Source: CAZPNX01 sp964588285 (GTDB taxonomy: Bacteria; Edwardsbacteria; AC1; EtOH8). Taken from it: DNA of 64,000 bases. The stretch is taken from NCBI GenBank assembly GCA_964588285.1, contig CAZPNX010000004.1:1-64000 (forward strand). The letters run 5' to 3'. The position numbers and the translations under genes are program-made. Of this stretch, positions 8,796 to 16,372 are shown one piece after another (position 1 is the first letter of the stretch; every line of letters starts with the position of its first letter). The notes below the pieces were generated by a model, which worked only from the letters and a program-made list of their open reading frames with translations, had not been told where the DNA came from and ran no database searches.

Positions 8796-10243
8796 CGCCA
8801 CTCCACCACCTCTACCTTGAGCCGGCCCATGGCCGGCAGCAGGCGGCCCTGGTCCGACAGGTCTCCGGACACCAGCCGGATGCGGGCGGCATCGGCCGGG
8901 ATCTGGCCGAAGGTGGGATCGACCTCGATCCAGCCGCCGCGCCAGACCGCATTCCAAGCATGATAGTAGAAGCGTCCGTCCAAATAGACCACCCCCAAGC
9001 AGAGTCGGGTCGGGATGCCTTGGGCCCGGGCCAGGGCGCAGAAAAGGGTGGCGTGCTCGTTGCAGTCGCCGCGGCGCGAAGCCAAGACCTCCACGGCCGA
9101 GGGCAAAGTGACCGACATTCTCTTTTCCAGCGAAGCGAAAACCCAATGGCTGAGAACGGCCGACTTGGCCCAATGATCCGATACCACCCGGCATAGGGAA
9201 TCGGCCAGTTTGATGATGGCCGGATCCGATGACTGGATTAAGGCAGTGGGCGCCAGCCAGCGCTTCAGGCTGTCGGGGAGGGCATCCTGGGAGGCCTGGG
9301 GGGGCGGCTCCCGGGAAACCGAGAGCCTGAGGGAATCGAGCCTCTGGCGGCCGCCCTCAAGGTCGAACCCAGAAGACTCGATGTCCAACAACCGGAAAAT
9401 CGAACGGGAGGTGTTCCGGGGATCTGAGATGCCCTTACCCAGCGAAGGCACCGAGAGCGAGGTCAGAAGATCCAACGGCTGGGGGCTTCCGTCCGGCTTG
9501 AGGGCTTGCTCCTTGGTCTCGGCCACCAAAACCATGCCCAAAGGTCCCTCTTCGCGCAGTATACCGCCCAAGGAGTCCACCCAGCTTTGGGAGGTGATGC
9601 CTGAGAACTCGGTGGTCAGCTTGGTGGACCAGACTTTGCGGCCGCCAAGCTTCAGGCTCTCCTGGCCGGCCACGGTGACGGCGGCCGGCTGGAGCGACAT
9701 GGAGGAGGGGTCGAACATGGAATAGGTGAAGCGGTCCCCCGGCCTAAGGACGCGCCCGGCCAGCAGCGGCTCCAAGGCTTCGGGCAGGGTGACCGGTCCG
9801 GAGAGGGCCAGCTCCTGGTGTTGATTTCGTCCTTGGGTCTCCACCTCGATCATAAGCCTGCGCCCCAAAACCCGGCCTTTTACCCTGATGTCGGCGGCTC
9901 CCGAGATGCGGAAATCAAAGCTTTGCAGAGAGAAACTGCGGTCCAGGTCGTAGCTTAGGGCCGAGGCTACCTCTTGGGGAGTCCCCATCATGGCGATGCG
10001 CATCAGACTGCGGTTGGAGACCGAGCGTCCGCCGCCGGGCAGGGCCCGGGACAGGGTGACCGAATGCCCGATCTTGTCCGGCCCCAGATAGAGGCCGTAC
10101 CAGGACTCGGCGTCGCCACGTTGCAGGGATGGACCGGCGCCATGGCGGCGGGGACAGCCGCCGGCCGATAGCCCAAACCAGGCCATGGAAACGGCCCAAA
10201 CCAGACCGACGGCCGGGAACAGGATATTTTTTGTCTTAAGCAT
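8792..10243 (-). CDS. Transglutaminase-like domain protein, membrane-anchored or lipoprotein
   Basis: A 483-residue protein with an N-terminal hydrophobic segment (LVWAVSMAWFGLSAGGC) that could be a membrane anchor or a weak lipobox. The last 110 residues form a transglutaminase/cysteine-protease-like fold with a recognisable triad: Cys in RRGDCNEHA, His in YYHAWNAVW and Asp in EVDPTFGQ. The middle part is an uncharacterised extracytoplasmic region. Such domains act as proteases or cross-linkers in the envelope. The gene is coupled to the downstream ABC ATPase by a 4-base overlap. It is read from a near-consensus promoter at 10255-10282 that predicts a leader of only about 5 bases. Confidence 0.85.
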   Translation of the reverse strand: MLKTKNILFPAVGLVWAVSMAWFGLSAGGCPRRHGAGPSLQRGDAESWYGLYLGPDKIGHSVTLSRALPGGGRSVSNRSLMRIAMMGTPQEVASALSYDLDRSFSLQSFDFRISGAADIRVKGRVLGRRLMIEVETQGRNQHQELALSGPVTLPEALEPLLAGRVLRPGDRFTYSMFDPSSMSLQPAAVTVAGQESLKLGGRKVWSTKLTTEFSGITSQSWVDSLGGILREEGPLGMVLVAETKEQALKPDGSPQPLDLLTSLSVPSLGKGISDPRNTSRSIFRLLDIESSGFDLEGGRQRLDSLRLSVSREPPPQASQDALPDSLKRWLAPTALIQSSDPAIIKLADSLCRVVSDHWAKSAVLSHWVFASLEKRMSVTLPSAVEVLASRRGDCNEHATLFCALARAQGIPTRLCLGVVYLDGRFYYHAWNAVWRGGWIEVDPTFGQIPADAARIRLVSGDLSDQGRLLPAMGRLKVEVVEWR

Positions 10244-10254
10244 AAGCAGGGTAG

Positions 10255-10282
10255 ATTATACCATTTGGCCGATGCATGTCAA
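10255..10282 (-). promoter_or_regulatory. Sigma70-type promoter, minus strand
   Basis: Read on the minus strand, a perfect -35 TTGACA (10282-10277) is followed by a 16-base spacer and a perfect -10 TATAAT (10260-10255). The start point would fall near 10248, only about 5 bases before the ATG at 10243. It drives the transglutaminase / ABC ATPase genes and faces away from a second promoter at 10301. Confidence 0.8.
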
Positions 10283-10300
10283 TATTTTTTTAAAAAAAAC

Positions 10301-10329
10301 TTGACATCCTGGCGGTATTTTTATATCAT
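10301..10329 (+). promoter_or_regulatory. Sigma70-type promoter, plus strand
   Basis: TTGACA at 10301-10306, a 17-base spacer and TATCAT at 10324-10329. It is preceded by an A/T tract (10282-10299) that could act as an UP element for both divergent promoters. It drives the outer-membrane protein gene at 10460 with an untranslated leader of about 120 bases, which contains an extra AAAGGAGGG site at 10354-10362. Confidence 0.82.
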
Positions 10330-10459
10330 TATACATTATATGGTAATCATTTGAAAGGAGGGACATAGAAAAAATTATTCAATGTCCGGAGGAGAAAAAC
10401 CTATTCAGGAAACCAATACCCATTCATTAATTCACCCAACCAAACAACAGGAGGAAAAC

Positions 10460-12118
10460 ATGAAGGCAAGAATCGGTTTTCTGCTGGTAACCCTGATGCT
10501 GGCGGCCACGGTCAGCTTTGCGGCCGAGGGCCTGCCCTGGTGGTCCAATCCCTGGGCCGAGTCCTTCCGCAGCGCCTCCACCGCCTCATTGCTGGAGGAT
10601 GACCTGGACCTGATGCTGGATCCGGCCATGATGCCCACCATCGAGGGCTACCGGCTGTACACCAATCTGGCCAACATCGTCGACAAGGACGAGGAGTTCT
10701 TTGCCCCCGACGCCAACAATTATTACCTGATAGGCGGCTGCGGGCCGTTGATGGGCTACGGCAAGCTGGGCCTGCTCTACGACCGCAATTTCTCCCACAG
10801 CGAGGACACCACCAAGTCCAACCAATCCGCGACCTTCTACAACAACAACATCCCGATCTACAAGATGGTGGGGGACTACACTTATTACGAAAGCATAAAG
10901 TTCCAGGACAGCCACTGGTGGCTGGGTTTCGGCCGGGAGTTGGGCTCGGGCAAGATTGGGGTCCTTTTCTACCACCAGGGCTATCAGGAAAAAGACCAGC
11001 CCTACGGCAGCGAGAACTATATCAGCCAAGTTCAGTACCTGGATCTGATCACCGGACGCACCGAGGCTACCTCGGCCTTGGAGAATGTGCGCATCAACTA
11101 CCTTGACGAAAGCGTCTGGGGCGGGGCTTTGTCCTACTGGCGCCCCCTGACCGACAAGCTGGACGTCGGGCTGGCGGCCGGGCTCAACGCCTACCAGGCT
11201 TATGAGTACGACACCCTGACCCACCATTACGAATACTCCAACCCGGCGGCCGGGGGCAACTCGGTGGTAGCCGACCGCAGCGAGTATTGGGACATCATCC
11301 CCCACGACCATGTGGGCGCCGAGATCAACGTCCGGGCGGCCGGCATCTACAAGTGGAGCGACGAGGTCAGGACCAGGACCGACCTGGCCTTCTCCACCCT
11401 GTCGGGCTCGCGCGAGGACGGTTACATCACGGTCAACTACGACACCTCCGAGGTATATGTCCTGCCCACCGGCAACCGGACCTTTACCGCAAACATGGCC
11501 CTGAACGCCCCGGTGGCCCAGGAGAACTCATTCACCGCCTTCAGCCTGTTCTCCAAGACCACGGCCAAGCTGGGTGAGAAGGTGGAGCTTTCCCTGGGAC
11601 TGGGCGCCTACAGCTCCAAGCGGGACTATGACACCAAGTGGAGCGGCACCTACCACGGGGTGGCCCAGTACAACGACGGGGAGCCGGCGGTGTGGAACGA
11701 CTATATCCAGTTCACCGACAGCACCGGAGACTACGACGAGATGTACACCGAGTCCCGGTTCCATCTCAACATGCCGGTGGGCCTGGAGTTCCACATCACC
11801 GACAACTTCGTGTTCCGCCTGGGCGCCCGCCACAGCTGGAGCTATTTCGACTACTCCGAGGTCCTGACCCTGACCACCGGGCCGGTGCGCTATACCCAGA
11901 TCAACCCCAACACCAACGACACCACCCAGTGGGTGGCGCCCAATCCCTTCCTGATGGTCAACGCCCAAAGCGAGGGCGGCAAGGAGAGCTTTAGCCAGAC
12001 CGCCTACACCTACGGGGCCGGCTGGAAGATCAGCGACCACCTCCAGCTGGACTTCATGGGATTCGCCCACCTGGACGACATGACCGGGTGGAAGGCCTCA
12101 GCCGTAATCAAGTTCTAA
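10460..12118 (+). CDS. Probable outer-membrane beta-barrel protein
   Basis: A 552-residue exported protein. The start at 10460 is chosen because it follows GGAGGAAAA by the right distance and begins a clean signal peptide (MKARIGFLLVTLMLAATVSFAA); an in-frame ATG at 10382 would bury that signal. The mature part is rich in aromatic residues and alternating-polarity strands (for example YGKLGLLYDRNFS and KIGVLFYHQGY). It ends in AVIKF, with the terminal Phe expected of proteins inserted by the BAM machinery. No specific porin or transporter family is recognised. A lipoprotein gene follows after 22 bases, and the two probably act together in the outer membrane. Confidence 0.75.
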   Translation: MKARIGFLLVTLMLAATVSFAAEGLPWWSNPWAESFRSASTASLLEDDLDLMLDPAMMPTIEGYRLYTNLANIVDKDEEFFAPDANNYYLIGGCGPLMGYGKLGLLYDRNFSHSEDTTKSNQSATFYNNNIPIYKMVGDYTYYESIKFQDSHWWLGFGRELGSGKIGVLFYHQGYQEKDQPYGSENYISQVQYLDLITGRTEATSALENVRINYLDESVWGGALSYWRPLTDKLDVGLAAGLNAYQAYEYDTLTHHYEYSNPAAGGNSVVADRSEYWDIIPHDHVGAEINVRAAGIYKWSDEVRTRTDLAFSTLSGSREDGYITVNYDTSEVYVLPTGNRTFTANMALNAPVAQENSFTAFSLFSKTTAKLGEKVELSLGLGAYSSKRDYDTKWSGTYHGVAQYNDGEPAVWNDYIQFTDSTGDYDEMYTESRFHLNMPVGLEFHITDNFVFRLGARHSWSYFDYSEVLTLTTGPVRYTQINPNTNDTTQWVAPNPFLMVNAQSEGGKESFSQTAYTYGAGWKISDHLQLDFMGFAHLDDMTGWKASAVIKF

Positions 12119-12140
12119 TGAAATAAAGAAGGAGGCAGAA

Positions 12141-13412
12141 ATGAAATTGAATAAGATCCTCTGGCTGGGTTCGATCCTGCTGGTGGGGGCGGCCCTGGTG
12201 CTGGCCGGCTGCAGCAAGAAGGAAAATCCCTACAGCCCCAACAGCGACTATGCGGCCGGCGTGGTGGGCGCCAACTTGGTGAACGCCGGCGCCATCGCCA
12301 TCAGCCCGGGCCTGGGCGCCATCATGGCCGACTTGGATCCTAACGTCTCCGGCACCCAGGGACAGATCGTCATCAACTTCCCGGTGGACATGAGTCCGGC
12401 ATCAGTCACCCTGACCAACATCGTCCTGGGCGGGGGCACGGTCACCAGCCCGACCATCGTCTTCTATCCCGAAATCAAGCGGGCGGTAATCTCCGGCACC
12501 TTTGCCGACGGCTACTGGTACACCGTCACCTTCAAGCCGGGCTTGGTAAGCAAGGCCGGAAAACCGATAGACGGCAACGGCAACGGCCAGTTCGACGGCA
12601 CGCCCTATGACGATCACATCAGCTATTTCCGGACCACCGGCGCCCCCGGGGCCCAGGAGCCGGACATCACCCATCCCAAGGTCACCGCTTGGTACCCGAC
12701 TACGGCCGGCAACTATTCATCGGGAGCCATTTTGATCGGCATCGGATTTGACGCCGGCGACTTCGACACCATGACCGTCAAGTCCAACGTTACCCTGACC
12801 GACTCGGCCGGCAACAACGTGCCGCTCAGGAGCCTGGGCGTGGCCGGCACCTCCATGTTCTTTGCCGGAAATGCGGCCGGCGACACCCTGCGTTACGACA
12901 CCCGCTACATCCTGACCTTTGTGGTCAACAACATGACCGACAGCGGAGTCAGCAACAACAAGTGCACCTGGGGCAACTACGGCTACATCGCCAACGTCCC
13001 CAACTTAGTGATCCCGTTCCGCACCATCCATTCCAGCGCCACCGAAGACCATACCCCGCTACATTATTCTAGCTATTCCGGCGGGGCCGGCGGCGAACTG
13101 GTGGTCACCTTCGACGACAGCTTGGACTACAGCACCATCAACGCTAACAACATCAAGCTCTATCGCCGCAGCGGGAGCACCATCATCGGCGCCGTCAACG
13201 GCACCATCTACTACCAGCCGGCCGATGTCCCCGCCAGGCGGTTCCGCATCACCACCGAGAACTGCTCGGCCGGCCAGGCCATGCTGTGGATCGGCCGCAA
13301 CATCAGGGACAACGCGGGTTGGTACCTTGACGGCAACGGGAACAACATCGGACGCGAGGAGGGCGACGCCCAGCAGCTCATCTCCTCGGACGACGTCAAG
13401 ATCAATTTCTAG
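12141..13412 (+). CDS. Lipoprotein with bacterial Ig-like (Big_5-type) domains
   Basis: A 423-residue surface lipoprotein. The signal peptide ends in a good lipobox (LVLAGC), giving a lipidated Cys at about residue 24. The mature sequence contains at least two repeats of the SbsA/Big_5 Ig-like type, recognisable from INFPVDMSPASVTL, then YWYTVTFKPGL, and later ITFDDS-like and DTRYILTFV strands. Such domains bind or stack on cell-surface structures. It is downstream of the beta-barrel gene with a 22-base gap and a strong GAAGGAGG ribosome site. The transcript ends at the GC-rich hairpin at 13431-13458. Confidence 0.8.
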   Translation: MKLNKILWLGSILLVGAALVLAGCSKKENPYSPNSDYAAGVVGANLVNAGAIAISPGLGAIMADLDPNVSGTQGQIVINFPVDMSPASVTLTNIVLGGGTVTSPTIVFYPEIKRAVISGTFADGYWYTVTFKPGLVSKAGKPIDGNGNGQFDGTPYDDHISYFRTTGAPGAQEPDITHPKVTAWYPTTAGNYSSGAILIGIGFDAGDFDTMTVKSNVTLTDSAGNNVPLRSLGVAGTSMFFAGNAAGDTLRYDTRYILTFVVNNMTDSGVSNNKCTWGNYGYIANVPNLVIPFRTIHSSATEDHTPLHYSSYSGGAGGELVVTFDDSLDYSTINANNIKLYRRSGSTIIGAVNGTIYYQPADVPARRFRITTENCSAGQAMLWIGRNIRDNAGWYLDGNGNNIGREEGDAQQLISSDDVKINF

Positions 13413-13430
13413 GATCTCTCTTTCGGAGGG

Positions 13431-13460
13431 ACGCCCCCGCGCCTTGCGGCGGGGGCGTTT
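13431..13460 (+). terminator. Rho-independent-like terminator
   Basis: A 10-base GC stem (ACGCCCCCGC with GCGGGGGCGT) and an 8-base loop lie just after the lipoprotein stop at 13412. Only a short T run follows, so termination may be partial. Confidence 0.75.
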
Positions 13461-13495
13461 CCTATTTACTTGGGCGGGAAAATGTGAGATAATTA

Positions 13496-13524
13496 CCCGT
13501 CATCCGCCGTTGGCGGATGACGGG
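13496..13524. repeat. Extragenic GTCAT...ATGAC palindrome
   Basis: A perfect 13-base stem (13496-13508 with 13512-13524) has a 3-base loop. The arms carry GTCAT and ATGAC, as in the palindrome at 30138-30163. It could be a REP-like dispersed element or a secondary transcript end. Confidence 0.7.
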
Positions 13525-13727
13525 AATTTCGAATATTCAAATCCGAAATTCAAAACGGATTGGCATAATTCCTTATGGTAGAAGTTTATCGTCATTCTGT
13601 ATAAGGCCCCTTGCCTGGCCCTTGAAGGATCTGCCGAGATCCCCTTCCCGGGCAAACAGGCTTGCCGACTTCGGGGCAGATTTCGGCATTCGGGATCGGC
13701 GTCACACTCAGGATGGCTTGAGGCGGA

Positions 13728-13799
13728 ATGAAGCGGGCATTCATCATCATACTGGGCGGATGCGGGGTGGGCGAGCTGCCGGACGGCCGTAAATTCTAA
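13728..13799 (+). pseudogene. Truncated duplicate of the deoB start (23 codons)
   Basis: ATG at 13728 opens a 23-codon frame, MKRAFIIILGGCGVGELPDG plus three residues, that closely matches the true DeoB N-terminus 107 bases downstream (RRIFIIILDGCGVGELPDA). The start MKRAF is also what characterised DeoB proteins begin with. The metal-binding Asp of the LDG motif is Gly here, and the match stops abruptly before a stop codon. DNA identity between the copies is only moderate, so this is not a recent copying error. It may be the relic of a recombination that replaced the gene, and it could still act as a leader peptide. A GAGG site precedes the ATG. Confidence 0.65.
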
Positions 13800-13834
13800 G
13801 CTCAAAATCCCAAATTCTAAAAAAACACCCTGTT

Positions 13835-15022
13835 TTGATAGTAGTCAGACGGATATTCATCATCATCCTTGATGGGTGTGGAGTGGGAGAGCTGCCGGAT
13901 GCCGGTGATTACGACGACCGGGGCAGCAACACCCTGGGCAACCTGTCGCGGGCCGTGCCCGGGGGGCTTAAGCTGCCCAACATGGGGCGTTTGGGCCTGG
14001 GGAACATCATCGAGATCTCCGGGGTCCCTCCTCAGCCCGATGCGCTCGGCTCCTGGGGGAAGATGGCCGAGGTCTCGGCCGGAAAGGACTCGACCTCGGG
14101 CCATTGGGAGCTGGCCGGACTGATAACCGAGAGGCCGTTCCCTACTTATCCCCAGGGATTTCCCCCTGAGATATTGGAGCCTTTCAAGAAGGCCATCGGC
14201 CGGGATATTTTGGGAAACAAAGCCGCTTCCGGCACCGAGATCATAAAAGAATTGGGGGACGAGCATGTCAGGAGCGGAAAACCCATCGTCTACACCTCGG
14301 CCGATAGCGTCTTCCAGATCGCCTGTCACCAGGAGGCGGTGCCCCTTAAGACGCTTTACGAATGGTGTCAGATCGCCCGAAAGATCCTGGCCGGGCCGCA
14401 TGCGGTGGGGCGGGTGATAGCCAGGCCGTTTATCGGCACTTCAGGCAATTACCAGCGGGTGGGCGGCAACCGCAAGGATTTCTCCCTGGAGCCGCCCCGG
14501 CCGACACTGCTGGACAGGATCAAGGAGAGCGGACGGCAGGTGATCGGGGTGGGAAAGATCTGCGACCTCTACGCCGGGCGGGGGCTGACCGAGTGCCTGC
14601 ACAGCGACAGCAACTCCGACGGCATGGCCAAATTTTTAGAGACTGTCTCCAGCCTGAAACACGGTCTGCTGATAATGAACCTGGTGGAGTTCGACATGAC
14701 CTGGGGGCACCGCAACGATGTTCCCGGCTTCCACAGGGGACTTCGCGAGTTCGATGGCTGGCTGCCCAAGCTGATTTCGAAGATGGGCGAGGGCGATGTC
14801 CTTTTAATAACCGCCGACCACGGCAACGATCCCACTACGCCGTCCACCGACCATTCGCGGGAATACGTGCCGCTTTTGGCATGGGGCCCGGGACTTGCTC
14901 CCGGCAAAAATCTCGGCGCCAGGGGATCCATGGCCGACCTTGGGGCCACCGTGGCCCAGGCTTTGGGGGTCGGGCCCTTGGAAGCCGGGAGGAGCTTTTG
15001 GAGCGAGCTTTCGGGAGGATAG
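13835..15022 (+). CDS. deoB: Phosphopentomutase
   Basis: DeoB interconverts ribose- or deoxyribose-1-phosphate and the 5-phosphate in nucleoside salvage and catabolism. The 395-residue length fits the family. Metal and catalytic landmarks are present: LDG with Asp13, SADSVFQIACH in the middle and TADHGNDP near the end. The start codon is a TTG at 13835 with no clear ribosome site, which is odd. A truncated second copy with a better start lies just upstream, so the original initiation region was probably lost or rearranged. The cytidine deaminase gene follows immediately, consistent with a nucleoside-salvage operon. Confidence 0.93.
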   Translation: MIVVRRIFIIILDGCGVGELPDAGDYDDRGSNTLGNLSRAVPGGLKLPNMGRLGLGNIIEISGVPPQPDALGSWGKMAEVSAGKDSTSGHWELAGLITERPFPTYPQGFPPEILEPFKKAIGRDILGNKAASGTEIIKELGDEHVRSGKPIVYTSADSVFQIACHQEAVPLKTLYEWCQIARKILAGPHAVGRVIARPFIGTSGNYQRVGGNRKDFSLEPPRPTLLDRIKESGRQVIGVGKICDLYAGRGLTECLHSDSNSDGMAKFLETVSSLKHGLLIMNLVEFDMTWGHRNDVPGFHRGLREFDGWLPKLISKMGEGDVLLITADHGNDPTTPSTDHSREYVPLLAWGPGLAPGKNLGARGSMADLGATVAQALGVGPLEAGRSFWSELSGG

Positions 15023-15023
15023 C

Positions 15024-15458
15024 ATGATGGTGAAAACGAAAAAGAAAGCCACCGGTGACCGGCAACTGGTGGAGCTGGCCAGAAGGGCGATGCTCAAGGC
15101 CTACGCGCCCTACTCCAAATATCGGGTGGGGGCGGCCCTACTGGCTGTCGACGGCCGGGTTTTTACAGGCTGCAACGTGGAAAACGCCTCGTACGGGCTG
15201 TCCCTCTGCGCCGAGCGAAGCGCGGTGGCGCAGGCGGTGGCCGACGGCTGCCGCACCTTTGAGGCTATCGCAGTCGTGGCCGACGGCAATGGGCCGGTTT
15301 CACCCTGCGGCGCCTGCCGCCAGGTGCTGGCCGAGTTCAATCCCGGGATGCGGGTCATCATGTGGGGAAGGACAGGGAGGATCTCGGTGGCCAATCTCGA
15401 CCGTCTGTTGCCGGGCCGCTTTAAGGGGACGGATCTGAAAACAATAAAAAAGAGATAA
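15024..15458 (+). CDS. cdd: Cytidine deaminase
   Basis: Converts cytidine or deoxycytidine to uridine or deoxyuridine, feeding salvage with the upstream DeoB. The start at 15024 is set by a GGGAGGA site at 15013-15019 and gives 144 residues; a longer frame starting inside deoB is rejected. Zinc-site motifs of the family are complete: CAER with the catalytic Glu and the first Cys ligand, and PCGAC with the other two Cys ligands. It is one base downstream of the deoB stop, so the two are co-transcribed. Confidence 0.94.
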   Translation: MMVKTKKKATGDRQLVELARRAMLKAYAPYSKYRVGAALLAVDGRVFTGCNVENASYGLSLCAERSAVAQAVADGCRTFEAIAVVADGNGPVSPCGACRQVLAEFNPGMRVIMWGRTGRISVANLDRLLPGRFKGTDLKTIKKR

Positions 15459-15467
15459 GGAGAACCG

Positions 15468-15785
15468 ATGCACGAAATAGCCTATGCCATGGGCCAAGGC
15501 GGCCAGGCGGCGCAGGGGGGCGGGGGCCTGATGGGACTGCTGCCCATCCTCATCATGTTCGCGATCATCTACCTGCTTCTAATCCTACCCCAGCAGAAAC
15601 AGCAAAAGAAACACGCTGAGATGCTGAAGTCGTTGGCCAAGGGCGATCGGGTGATAGCGGCCGGCGGCATCCACGGAACGGTGGTGGGGGTGGACGAGGC
15701 CCGAAACATCGTGGTGGTCAAGGTGGACGAGAACGTCAAGCTGGAGGTGCTCCGCTCCTCGGTCTCAGCCAAGCTGGATAAATAG
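15468..15785 (+). CDS. yajC: YajC, Sec translocase accessory subunit
   Basis: A 105-residue protein with one N-terminal membrane segment (LLPILIMFAIIYLLLIL), followed by the family signature PQQKQQKKHAEML and a small cytoplasmic domain (GDRVIAAGGIHGTVVGVD). YajC associates with SecDF-SecYEG during protein export. It usually neighbours secD; here it is placed after cdd, 9 bases away, and before def. A glycine-rich stretch precedes the membrane segment. Family membership is clear from length and motif. Confidence 0.93.
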   Translation: MHEIAYAMGQGGQAAQGGGGLMGLLPILIMFAIIYLLLILPQQKQQKKHAEMLKSLAKGDRVIAAGGIHGTVVGVDEARNIVVVKVDENVKLEVLRSSVSAKLDK

Positions 15786-15841
15786 CGACGTCCCTAAAAG
15801 CGCCATCGAAAGCAAGTGGAAATCGGAAATAAGCAACCAGG

Positions 15842-16369
15842 GTGACGGGCAACCGGGAAACATTCGGCATCCGGGTCTTCGGCGATCCGGTCCTGCGGAA
15901 GAAGGCCGAGGAGGTCCAAAACATCGACGGGGAGGTGGTGGGCCTGGCCGAGGGCATGAGGGAAGTTTTGGCCCGGGCCAAGGGTCTGGGTCTGGCCGCG
16001 CCCCAGGTGGGCCGCTCGGTGGCGCTCTGCCTGATCAACCTGCCGGCCATGGACCAGTCCCAGAAAAAACCTCTGGTGCTGATCAACCCCAGGGTGATCG
16101 GAAGCCACGGCCGACTGGTGCACCAGGAGGGATGCCTCAGCTTTCCCGAGCTTTACGCCGACGTTGCCCGTCCCCAGAAAATCGGCATCAAGGGCCTGGA
16201 CCTGGAGGGTCGGGAGATCGAGCTGGAGGCCGACGAGATGCTGGCCAGGTGTTTCCTCCATGAGGTCGACCATCTCAACGGCGTCCTGTTCATAGACCAC
16301 TTGAGCCAGCTCAAGCGCCAGTTGCTGAAGAACCAGCTGAGGCGCATCGCAAAAATGGGGGAGGCTTAA
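15842..16369 (+). CDS. def: Peptide deformylase
   Basis: Removes the formyl group from the N-terminal Met of new proteins. All three active-site motifs are present in 175 residues: GLAAPQVG, EGCLSFPE with the metal-binding Cys, and HEVDHLNG with two His ligands and the catalytic Glu. The start is a GTG at 15842 with only a weak ribosome site. The next gene begins 3 bases after the stop, so translation of the two is probably coupled. Confidence 0.94.
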   Translation: MTGNRETFGIRVFGDPVLRKKAEEVQNIDGEVVGLAEGMREVLARAKGLGLAAPQVGRSVALCLINLPAMDQSQKKPLVLINPRVIGSHGRLVHQEGCLSFPELYADVARPQKIGIKGLDLEGREIELEADEMLARCFLHEVDHLNGVLFIDHLSQLKRQLLKNQLRRIAKMGEA

Positions 16370-16372
16370 GCG

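Larger units (their letters stand above)
13413..13834. other. Intergenic region ahead of deoB with palindromes and a gene remnant
   Basis: This 422-base gap holds the lipoprotein terminator (13431-13458), a perfect GTCAT/ATGAC palindrome (13496-13524), an AT-rich GAATATTC / AAATTC stretch at 13525-13555, and a 24-codon fragment of a second deoB start (13728-13799). A 9-base direct repeat AAATTCTAA occurs at 13791-13799 and 13812-13820, right where the remnant ends. No complete additional gene is seen. Confidence 0.6.
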
